The translations under genes were made by a program, and so were the position numbers. Below the pieces are notes generated by a model that worked only from the letters and a program-made list of their open reading frames with translations, was not told where the DNA came from and did not search any database. A stretch of DNA of 64,000 nucleotides from Bifidobacterium saguinibicoloris. GTDB taxonomy: Bacteria; Actinomycetota; Actinomycetes; Actinomycetales; Bifidobacteriaceae. Of this stretch, positions 34,936-41,717 are shown in pieces. Positions within the stretch are counted from its first letter, which is position 1. Every line of letters starts with the position of its first letter. The DNA lies in the NCBI RefSeq assembly GCF_019331725.1, contig NZ_JAHBBF010000006.1, positions 81,490-145,489 on the forward strand. The letters run 5' to 3'.

Positions 34936-35184
34936 CGTGATGTTCCTTTCCGTTGTGTCGATGCGAGTGGCTCCGCGTCCGCCGATGCTCGCGGCTCCGG
35001 GGCCGCGGTCCTCTCCACTCCCCCCATGTTCCGTATGGGAGGCCCTCTCGGGCGGGCCGGTGGGATTGGCCGGACCGTCTGCGTCGGCGTTCCCGTCGCC
35101 CTCCCGTTGCCGTGCGAGGTCGCGGGCGGCGTCGTCGACCGCCCTGAGTCCCCGTAGTATGGTCGTTGCCAATTGCGCGAACAT
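34936..35184 (-). other. Conserved leader segment A (possible small protein or extended leader)
   Basis: An open frame from the ATG at 35184 runs without a stop straight into the lipoprotein. Its first 22 residues (FAQLATTILRGLRAVDDAARD core) closely match the start of the small ORF at 38563-38793 (FTRLAATILHGLKAVDDAARD). One 30-base stretch differs at a single base between the copies. After that the two diverge into Gly/Pro/Asp-rich sequence. It may be translated, or it may be a conserved 5' RNA element; the sequence does not settle this. Confidence 0.4.
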
Positions 35185-35389
35185 GATGCGTCATTCATTC
35201 CCTTTCCGACGTGTATCCTCCGGCTTCCGCGCGCGATTCCGGGATTGGAACCGTGCGGCCGGCAGACCCGTCGTTGCAGGGCGTGTTTTTTTCGCGAGCT
35301 TCGTCCCTTGGCCGTCCACGGGCGCGGCCGTTCCGTCGTCCCATCGGGTGTCCCCTCGGATTCCGGACCGGCCGTTATTCGTCACTTTC

Positions 35390-35437
35390 AGCATGAAACA
35401 GCGGAAATATGCTGTCAATGACGTACGATGTTATAAA
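35390..35437. promoter_or_regulatory. Divergent control region of cassette 1
   Basis: Minus strand: TTGACA (35418-35413), 17 bases, then CATGCT (35395-35390), driving the lipoprotein side. Plus strand: TACGAT (35424-35429) as -10 for the regulator, with a poor -35. The small palindrome GTCA-A-TGAC (35414-35422) sits on the minus -35. The block 35412-35437 matches the one before the second regulator at 24 of 26 bases. Confidence 0.6.
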
Positions 35438-35466
35438 AATGGTCATTTATCAGGAAGTAAAATACC

Positions 35467-36156
35467 TTGGATGATATAACCCGACATCGCGCGGCCACAT
35501 GGCGCCGACGACTGAAGTCGTGCATGGAGGAACGGGGGCTCACCCAGCTCGCCTTCGTCGGCGAGCTCAACCGCCAGTACCTCACCCGTTACCATCAGAA
35601 GGACGTGAGCCGGTGGCTCAACACCGGCAACCGCACGTCGTCGGGCGAGATCGGGTTCCCCAAATACGAGACGATGGCGATGATCGCCGATTTCTTCGAC
35701 GTGGACGTGGGATACCTCACCGGCGAGACCGACCGGAGGACCTTCACCCTGGATCGGGTGTGCGACTACGTCGGACTCGACGCCGCGTCGGTCGAGGCGG
35801 TCCGGCATTGGATCGGCGGGACGAGCGACAGCGACGGCGGCACGGTGCGTCGATACCGCGCGGACACCTTGGACCGGTTCCTCTCATCCCGGGAATTCAC
35901 CGAACTCGCCTCGAAGCTAACGACCCTGCACGAGATGTCGACGATATGGAACGAGGACCCCGGCAAGTTCGGCATGCTCATGGACTCGCTGGCCGCCGAC
36001 AGCGAGCTGCCGGTCGGCTTCACGCTGGAGCTCATCGTCGGCGCGTTCTACGGCATGGCCAGCGAATCCTTCTCCCGGCTCGTGCGCGAGGCGTATCCGG
36101 CGCCGACCCGGCTCGACGGCGGCGGGGTTCCGGGGCCGGATTCGGAGCGCGGCTAG
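35467..36156 (+). CDS. XRE-type helix-turn-helix regulator, paralogue 1
   Basis: 229 residues. The N-terminal 90 residues form a Cro/CI-like HTH (WRRRLKSCMEERGLTQLAFV, then YHQKDVSRWLNTGNRT and KYETMAMIADFFDVDVGYLTG). Residues 100-229 are an all-helical domain of unknown role. The start codon is TTG (35467) with AGGAAG 9 bases upstream; alignment with paralogue 2, which starts MDDI at an ATG, fixes it. The N-terminal 93 residues agree at about 79 positions with the protein at 38960. It likely controls the divergent lipoprotein operon and itself. Confidence 0.82.
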   Translation: MDDITRHRAATWRRRLKSCMEERGLTQLAFVGELNRQYLTRYHQKDVSRWLNTGNRTSSGEIGFPKYETMAMIADFFDVDVGYLTGETDRRTFTLDRVCDYVGLDAASVEAVRHWIGGTSDSDGGTVRRYRADTLDRFLSSREFTELASKLTTLHEMSTIWNEDPGKFGMLMDSLAADSELPVGFTLELIVGAFYGMASESFSRLVREAYPAPTRLDGGGVPGPDSERG

Positions 36157-36216
36157 GATGAGGGGCATGACGGGGATACCGAGCGTCGACGGACGGGAAC
36201 GGGGGCGTGGAGACGG

Positions 36217-36777
36217 ATGGAGAACGACGGGCGTCTGACGCATGTCGAGCATGGGTTCGGACCGGTGTGGGACGCGAAGTCGCGTGTGCTGGTGCTGGGA
36301 TCGATGCCGAGCCCGAAGTCGCGCGAGGCGTCGTTCTACTACATGCACCCGCGCAACCGGTTCTGGCCGGTGATGGAGGCGGTGTTCGCCGATCCGTCCG
36401 ATCCGGGAGACCGCGTCGGGGACACGGCGGAATCACGGCGTACGTTCGCGTTGCGGCATCATGTGGCATTGTGGGACGTCATCGCCTCGTGCGACATCAT
36501 CAGGGCGTCCGACGCGAGCATCCGCAACGCGGTGCCGAACGACATCAAGCCGTTGTTGGCAAACGCGTCCATCACGCACGTGCTCACGACGGGCATGAAG
36601 GCGGCGCAGCTGTACCGCCGTCTCATCGCGCCGGGATTGGCGGCGACGGGCTTCGACGTGCCGATGACGCCGCTGCCGTCGACGAGCCCGGCGAACGCCT
36701 CGATGAACCTTGCACGGCTGACCGCGGTCTACCGGAGGGCGTTCCGGGCCGCTGGGCTGCCCGTCGGCCTACCGTGA
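36217..36777 (+). CDS. Hypoxanthine (deoxyinosine) DNA glycosylase, UDG superfamily
   Basis: 186 residues. The motif LGSMPSPKSREASFYYMHPRN followed by RFW, with HVALWDVIASC, is characteristic of the family 6 UDG-fold glycosylases that remove hypoxanthine from DNA. The C-terminal loop is PLPSTSPANA. It is cytoplasmic and acts in base excision repair of deaminated adenine. It lies between the two XRE cassettes in the same direction as the regulators, 60 bp after regulator 1, and could be read from its promoter. An alternative name would be Mug/TDG-like; the SREASFYY motif favours HDG. Confidence 0.78.
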   Translation: MENDGRLTHVEHGFGPVWDAKSRVLVLGSMPSPKSREASFYYMHPRNRFWPVMEAVFADPSDPGDRVGDTAESRRTFALRHHVALWDVIASCDIIRASDASIRNAVPNDIKPLLANASITHVLTTGMKAAQLYRRLIAPGLAATGFDVPMTPLPSTSPANASMNLARLTAVYRRAFRAAGLPVGLP

Positions 36778-36797
36778 TGCACACGCGCCCGGAGAAT

Positions 36798-38009
36798 TCA
36801 CAGACCGAGGATCTGCTTCTTCTTCACGTCGAATTCCTCTTGGGAGAGGATGCCGGCGTCCAGCAGTTCCTTGAGCTTCTTCACTGCGTCTAATTGCTCC
36901 TCAAGCGACATGGTCGGCGCGGCCGGCCGTGCAGGCGTTGCGGCGGAGGCCGGCGCCGCGGATTCCGCAGGCGCTGCGGCCTGCCGGCCGGGCCAGGTGC
37001 CTGCGCCCGGAGCCCCCGGCACCTGAGCCGCCGGACCGAGACCCTGTGCCATGTTCATGCCGAAGACCATGCCGCCCATGTCGCCGAGCCCATGATTCTG
37101 GATGCCCTGCGCGATCTTCTGCTGGGCCGCCATGTTGCCGGCCTGCATGGAGATGTCCTCATACGCCTTCATATCCATGTGCTGCTGCGAGTAACGCTTG
37201 ACCAGCTCGCGCGATTCGGGAGTGAATTCGATGCTTTCGATGCCGATGCCCGCGAGGGCGAAGCCGAACCGCCCGGGCCACGTGCCGGCGTTGCCCCTAT
37301 CGGCGGCGACGCTCTTCGCGATCTCGTTGGATTGTGCCGGCAGCTGGGAGATGCGGTACCGTTCGGACAGCGCATTGACCGCGACCATGAACGACTGCAG
37401 GAATTCGGAGAGCACCTGCGAGCGCGCCCGCGGATCGTCGAACGTATAGCAATCGACGTTGGCGGGTACGAAGTTGCACACGAACCTGACCGGATCGGTC
37501 ACCTGCAGGGACATGACGCCGCGTGCGCGGATCTCCAAATCGGTGCCGTAGAAGCGGTCATGATAGACGAGCGGCGCCGGGGTGCCGAATTTGACGCCGC
37601 GGATCTCGCGCAGGTTGATGAAGGCGACACGCTTGTTGACGGATGGCTGGCCGCCGAACGCGAAACGGTCACCGATGGCGTCGAACACCGATTTGCCGAT
37701 GCCGTCGCCGTTGAAGATGGTGCTTTCGCCGTTCTGGTACTCGTAGCCCCCGGCCTGGGTGATGACGGCTTCTATGCCGCCCTGGTCGTAGATGAACGCG
37801 GCCGTTCCCACCGGCACGTAGATCTTGGAGCCGTTCGAGATCACGCCTTCCGAGCCGCGCGTGTTCGAGCCACGCCCACGATTGGTCTGCCGAAGCACGC
37901 CCGGCATCACCACCGTATGCTCGTCGAACGGGCCGACGGTGATGATGTCCTTCCACATATCGGCGAAGGTGCCGCCGAGAGCTCCTGCGAATGCCTGGAT
38001 CAACGCCAT
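36798..38009 (-). CDS. SPFH-domain protein with C-terminal SHOCT domain
   Basis: 403 residues. About 30-290 is a band-7/SPFH-like core of the type once named virion core protein (YdjI-like): KIYVPVGTAAFIYDQGGIEAV, RFYGTDLEIRARGVMSLQV, then FGFALAGIGIESIEFTPESRELV. An Ala/Pro-rich linker (about 320-365) follows. The last 30 residues form a SHOCT module, LDAVKKLKELLDAGILSQEEF. There is no transmembrane helix. Such proteins oligomerise at membranes. The gene starts 26 bp after the zinc-ribbon gene; relatives in Bacillus ydjFGHI also pair SPFH with zinc ribbons in envelope-stress loci. Confidence 0.83.
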   Translation of the reverse strand: MALIQAFAGALGGTFADMWKDIITVGPFDEHTVVMPGVLRQTNRGRGSNTRGSEGVISNGSKIYVPVGTAAFIYDQGGIEAVITQAGGYEYQNGESTIFNGDGIGKSVFDAIGDRFAFGGQPSVNKRVAFINLREIRGVKFGTPAPLVYHDRFYGTDLEIRARGVMSLQVTDPVRFVCNFVPANVDCYTFDDPRARSQVLSEFLQSFMVAVNALSERYRISQLPAQSNEIAKSVAADRGNAGTWPGRFGFALAGIGIESIEFTPESRELVKRYSQQHMDMKAYEDISMQAGNMAAQQKIAQGIQNHGLGDMGGMVFGMNMAQGLGPAAQVPGAPGAGTWPGRQAAAPAESAAPASAATPARPAAPTMSLEEQLDAVKKLKELLDAGILSQEEFDVKKKQILGL

Positions 38010-38035
38010 GATGCTGCCTTTCTATTCGCCGCCGG

Positions 38036-38575
38036 TCACAGTTGGCGTGGTGTGTCGCAGTACGGGCACTGCACGGTGTCCCCTGCTGCGCCTGTGAGCG
38101 TCGCACCGCAACCGTCGCATTGCGCCGTGGTGCGTTGCCGTCGTTCCAGGCCGAGCTCCTTGGTGAACGAACCGACGGTGTCCTTCAGCGTGCCGCCGAG
38201 AGCTTCTGCCATGCCGGCGAGGAGACCACCGTCATCCGTGGAGGTGTCGACGTCCTTTCCGGTGGCCAGCGAGCGCAGGTATTCGGAGAGCCGTTTGGCG
38301 TCACGTCTCGATTTCAATCCGATGACGACACGCCCTTGGTCGGTGGTGACCTCCACCGCTCCGTCGGCGTTGATGCGGACTTGGGCGTTGTCGTCCACCA
38401 CTGCGATCCGATTGACCGGATAGGTGCGGATCTCTTTGAAATTGGTTTCGAAGAAGGACAGGATGCCGCAGGTCAGGTTCCGGTCCGTGAGCAGCACCTG
38501 CGCCGATTTGCCGTCGATGAACGCGTCTGCGGCCATGATCTCCCGTTCGCCGGGGTTCGCCTTCAATGTCGGCAT
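38036..38575 (-). CDS. PH-like protein with C-terminal zinc ribbon
   Basis: 179 residues. The N-terminal 100 residues look like a bacterial PH-type beta domain (LLTDRNLTCGILSFFETNF, then EIRTYPVNRIAVVDD and VTTDQGRVVIGLKSRRDAKRL). A short helical linker leads to a zinc ribbon with Cys153, Cys156, Cys170 and Cys173 (CDGC/CPYC). There is no signal peptide or membrane segment. Paired with the SPFH gene it resembles zinc-ribbon plus SPFH pairs in phage-shock-like loci. The start ATG overlaps the end of the small upstream ORF by 13 bases and has GGAAGAGA upstream. Confidence 0.7.
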   Translation of the reverse strand: MPTLKANPGEREIMAADAFIDGKSAQVLLTDRNLTCGILSFFETNFKEIRTYPVNRIAVVDDNAQVRINADGAVEVTTDQGRVVIGLKSRRDAKRLSEYLRSLATGKDVDTSTDDGGLLAGMAEALGGTLKDTVGSFTKELGLERRQRTTAQCDGCGATLTGAAGDTVQCPYCDTPRQL

Positions 38576-38793
38576 GATGTCTCTTCCTGTCTTGTCCGGT
38601 CGGCGGACGCCGCAGCGGCGTCGTCCCCCATCGGACCGGTATTGTCATGGGCGTGACCGGTGTCCCGGGCGTCCCACCGCGCGTCCTGTCCGTGGGGTTC
38701 ACCCATGTCGCGGGCGGCGTCGTCGACCGCCTTGAGTCCATGGAGGATGGTGGCCGCCAGTCGCGTGAACCGTCGTCCCTTTCGTGTATCCAC
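38563..38793 (-). CDS. Small protein sharing conserved leader segment (copy B)
   Basis: 76 residues if started at the GTG at 38793, six bases after AGGAGG; an ATG directly abutting that site (38799) is less likely. The core FTRLAATILHGLKAVDDAARD matches segment A at 35184 almost base for base. The rest is polar, rich in Asp, Ala and His. It lies between the divergent promoter and the zinc-ribbon gene, as segment A lies before the lipoprotein. Either a small peptide or a conserved RNA leader is possible. No function can be assigned. Confidence 0.42.
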   Translation of the reverse strand: MDTRKGRRFTRLAATILHGLKAVDDAARDMGEPHGQDARWDARDTGHAHDNTGPMGDDAAAASADRTRQEETSCRH

Positions 38794-38881
38794 GCCCATC
38801 CTCCTGACGCTATGGGAGAGCGGGCGGCGATGCCTCAGTTGTCTGCTGAGAATGGCGCCCCTTCACTTCGTTATCGTTTCC

Positions 38882-38929
38882 ATCGTGAAGGAGGCTAAAT
38901 ATTCTGTCAATGACGTAATATGTTATAAA
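38882..38929. promoter_or_regulatory. Divergent control region of cassette 2
   Basis: Minus strand: TTGACA (38910-38905), 17 bases, CACGAT (38887-38882). Plus strand: -10 TAATAT (38916-38921), no clear -35. The palindrome GTCA-A-TGAC lies at 38906-38914. The layout and most bases equal those of the first cassette. Confidence 0.6.
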
Positions 38930-38959
38930 TTCAGTCAGAGAATCAGAGGTTTTTATATC

Positions 38960-39607
38960 ATGGATGATATTCCACGCCACAGCGCCGCCATATGGCGCGA
39001 ACGATTGAAGCAGTGCATGGAGGAACATGGGCTGACGCAGCTGTCGTTCGTCAGCCAACTCAACAACCAGTATCTGACCCGATACCACCAGAAGGACGTG
39101 AGCCGGTGGCTGAACACCGGCAACCGCACGGCGTCCGGCGAAATAGGATTCCCCAAGTACGAGACCATGACGATGATCGCCGACTTCTTCGGCGTGGACG
39201 TCGGCTATCTCACCGGCGAGACCGACGAACGCACCTTCGACATGAGCCGGGCGTGCGCCTACACCGGCCTGCGCAGCACCTCCCTGGATGCCGTCCGCCG
39301 ATGGGTCTTCCAGGAGGCGGACGACCCCGTCATGCAGCGCTATCGCGTGGACACGTTGAACCGGTTCCTCTCCTCGCCGCGCTTCGCGGAACTGCTCGCC
39401 AAGCTCATGACGCTGCATGAGATGTCGACGATCCGGAACAACGAGCCCGATAAATTCGGCACGCTGATGACCAGCCTGGCCGACGACAGCGAGTTGCCTG
39501 CCGGCTTCACGCTGGAGCTGATCACCGGAGCGTTCCTCGGGCTCGCCAGCGAATCGTTCTCGCAGCTCGTGCGCGAAGCGTACCCCATCCCCAAGGCCGA
39601 AGCATAG
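38960..39607 (+). CDS. XRE-type helix-turn-helix regulator, paralogue 2
   Basis: 215 residues with an ATG start (AGAGG about 10 bases upstream). It is collinear with the regulator at 35467: the same N-terminal HTH (GLTQLSFVSQLNNQYLTRYH, then KDVSRWLNTGNRT) and the same helical C-terminal domain, with more divergence there (about 100-150). The shared tail GFTLELITGAFLGLASESFS shows both domains are kept. Probably a duplication of the whole regulator-plus-leader unit, with different target genes attached on the minus side. Confidence 0.82.
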   Translation: MDDIPRHSAAIWRERLKQCMEEHGLTQLSFVSQLNNQYLTRYHQKDVSRWLNTGNRTASGEIGFPKYETMTMIADFFGVDVGYLTGETDERTFDMSRACAYTGLRSTSLDAVRRWVFQEADDPVMQRYRVDTLNRFLSSPRFAELLAKLMTLHEMSTIRNNEPDKFGTLMTSLADDSELPAGFTLELITGAFLGLASESFSQLVREAYPIPKAEA

Positions 39608-39643
39608 GGCCGAGGCATAGGAGGTCGGCGGACGCCGGCACGA

Positions 39644-39862
39644 TCACGCCCCGAAATCACTGTCCCCTTGGGCCTCGTCCTTGGCGATGCCCGCCTCGAC
39701 GTTCCGCGCCGTCTCGGCGATGAGCGCCTCATAGCCGGCCAGCGCCGCGAACGGCATGAACTGGGCGGCGCGGTTGCGTCTGGACATCGGCGGATGTCGC
39801 CGGGAGACATGGTGCGGCAGGTCGATGATGTCGTCATAACGGTGGGTCTCGTGCAGTGTCAT
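39644..39862 (-). CDS. Small YolD-like partner of the Y-family polymerase
   Basis: 72 residues. The core RRNRAAQFMPFAALAGYEALI followed by AETAR is a pattern I recall in short proteins next to Y-family polymerases in Firmicutes and Actinobacteria. There is no known enzyme motif. Its ATG overlaps the polymerase stop (ATGA), so the two are translationally coupled and should form one SOS-induced unit. A role as polymerase accessory is inferred from context only. Confidence 0.62.
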   Translation of the reverse strand: MTLHETHRYDDIIDLPHHVSRRHPPMSRRNRAAQFMPFAALAGYEALIAETARNVEAGIAKDEAQGDSDFGA

Positions 39863-41505
39863 GCGCGATGTCCTCCGATCTGGTTGTTGCGGGCGATGCC
39901 GGTGGCGCCCGGCTCCATGTCCATCGCCTTGACGACGGCGTTGCGTCCGTAGCGGCGTTTGATGGCGAGCATCGCCCGCTGCACGCTGTCGCCCCTGTCC
40001 GCGCCCGAAGAGAGGGAGGTTCCGTCGGCTACCGTCCCCCCGCGCCCGCCCGGCCCCTTCCCGTCCGGAACGTCCGTTCCGCCACGTTCCGCCTCGCCGA
40101 CGTCGAACAGGTCGGGCTGGTCGTAGCGCTTGCCCGCGGCGAGGTCGGCCGGCGAGGTCAGGTTTTCGGCGACGACGGTGAGACGACGCACCAGCAGCGC
40201 CGGGTCGGCGATGCGGTCGAACAACGCGGCCATGGCCCTGCGGATCAGTTCGGCCGAGGCGGTGTACTCCCCCAGTCCGGCCGCGCCGGTGGCAGGCTTT
40301 GGCACACGGCGTCCGTAATGGTCCACGGACACGGGACCGCGGTAGTCCTTCGCCGCGCGACGTGCGATGGACCGAACCGATTCGTCGACGCATAAATCGA
40401 GACGCGCGGGGTCGACGGCACCGGAATCATAGCCGACGGCGAGCGCGATGCGGTTCGTGCGTACGCCTTTGCCGGTCAGGTCGAGGGCGAGGGAATCTGC
40501 CATCTCCTTGACGATGAGACGTGCGGTGGCGTGGTCGGTGGGCCCGGTGAGCACCTGGCCCACGCTGGAGCTGTGGGATTCCGGCTCATAGGCCTTGATG
40601 TCGGCGATGGTGCACGGCTCCCAACCCCAGGCGTGGTCGATGAGCAGCTCGGCGTTGACGCCGAACATGAGGTAGAGCAGTTCTTCGTTGTAATAGTCGG
40701 AGGCGCGCCCCACGGAGCAGCGGGCGATGCTTCCCATGGTGGGCAGACCGGCCTTCTCGAGTCTTCTCGCATAACCGCGGCCGACCCGCCAGAAGTCGGT
40801 GAGCGGACGATGGTCCCACAGCAGCCGCCGATATGACGTCTCGTCGAGTTCGGCGACGCGCACGCCGTCGGCGTCCGCGGGCATATGCTTAGCGACGATG
40901 TCCATCGCGACCTTCGCGAGATACAGGTTGGTGCCGATGCCGGCGGTGGCGGTGATGCCGGTCCTGGCGAGAATCTCGGCCACGATGGCCCGCGCCATGC
41001 CGTGCGGCGTGAGACCGGACGACCTCAGGTACGGGGTGGCGTCGATGAACACCTCGTCGATCGAGTAGACGTGGATGTCCTGCGCCGAGGCGTATTCAAG
41101 ATAAATCGAATAGATGTCGGCGCTGACCTTGAGGTATTCGGCCATGCGGGGCATGGCGACGATCATCGTGGCCTCGAGGCCGGGCGAGCGGGCAAGCTCG
41201 CCCGCATCCCACGACGAGCCGGCGAACCGTCTCCCGGGGGCGTGCAGCAGACGTTCGGCGTTCACCCGGGAGAGGCGCTCCTTCACGGCGAACAGCCGGT
41301 CCCTGCCCGGGATGCCGTACGCCTTGAGCGATGGCGAGACGGCCAGACAGATGGTCTTGTCGGTGCGACTTTCGTCCGCCACGACCAGATGGGTGGTCAA
41401 CGGGTCGAGTCCGCGCGCATGGCATTCGACGGACGCGTAGAAGGATTTCAGGTCGATGGCGAGATAGACGCGACCACGCGCCGACGACACCGCATCATCG
41501 CCCAT
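39859..41505 (-). CDS. Y-family (UmuC/DinB-like) translesion DNA polymerase
   Basis: 548 residues. The palm begins VYLAIDLKSFYASVECHARG with metal-binding Asp18, and the catalytic pair lies in HVYSIDEVFIDATPYL. The HhH thumb (TDFWRVGRGYARRLEKAGL) and little finger are present. Near the C terminus QPDLF is a likely beta-clamp binding motif, followed by a disordered Gly-rich stretch. It is longer than DinB (about 350) and closer to UmuC-type proteins. The start at 41505 follows GGGAGGTGA; a LexA box lies 50 bp upstream. Confidence 0.9.
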   Translation of the reverse strand: MGDDAVSSARGRVYLAIDLKSFYASVECHARGLDPLTTHLVVADESRTDKTICLAVSPSLKAYGIPGRDRLFAVKERLSRVNAERLLHAPGRRFAGSSWDAGELARSPGLEATMIVAMPRMAEYLKVSADIYSIYLEYASAQDIHVYSIDEVFIDATPYLRSSGLTPHGMARAIVAEILARTGITATAGIGTNLYLAKVAMDIVAKHMPADADGVRVAELDETSYRRLLWDHRPLTDFWRVGRGYARRLEKAGLPTMGSIARCSVGRASDYYNEELLYLMFGVNAELLIDHAWGWEPCTIADIKAYEPESHSSSVGQVLTGPTDHATARLIVKEMADSLALDLTGKGVRTNRIALAVGYDSGAVDPARLDLCVDESVRSIARRAAKDYRGPVSVDHYGRRVPKPATGAAGLGEYTASAELIRRAMAALFDRIADPALLVRRLTVVAENLTSPADLAAGKRYDQPDLFDVGEAERGGTDVPDGKGPGGRGGTVADGTSLSSGADRGDSVQRAMLAIKRRYGRNAVVKAMDMEPGATGIARNNQIGGHRA

Positions 41506-41554
41506 CGCCCTCACCTCCCATCCATCGGAACGGACCCTCACCATACCACGCAAA

Positions 41555-41570
41555 TCGAACATTTGTTCGA
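41555..41570. promoter_or_regulatory. LexA (SOS) box
   Basis: TCGAAC-ATTT-GTTCGA is a perfect match to the actinobacterial/Gram-positive LexA operator form CGAAC-N4-GTTCG. Outer flanks GCAA/TTGC extend the symmetry. It is placed 50 bp before the Y-family polymerase gene and about 150 bp from divergent purF. Confidence 0.88.
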
Positions 41571-41650
41571 CTTGCGTGTGTCGCCCCGTTTTTCCCCGGA
41601 ATGACCACATAGCGGGACGAACACGCCGGCGGGGCGCGGGTCTGATGTAG

Positions 41651-41667
41651 CCGGCGATTGGTAGGGT
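41651..41667 (+). promoter_or_regulatory. Probable purF promoter with a 13-mer shared with purC
   Basis: CCGGCGATTGGTA runs into TAGGGT (41662-41667), 50 bp before the purF start. The same 13-mer and spacing pattern precede purC (28343). Confidence 0.5.
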
Positions 41668-41717
41668 GAACAGGTAGTGAACTCCATGTCTGACCACGTT
41701 TGAAAAGGAGCTTTGGC

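Noticed and set aside
34936..35184. Treating the FxLYD lipoprotein as a 358-residue protein starting at 35184
   Set aside because: The lipobox signal peptide would then be internal and non-functional, and a good ribosome binding site precedes the ATG at 34935.
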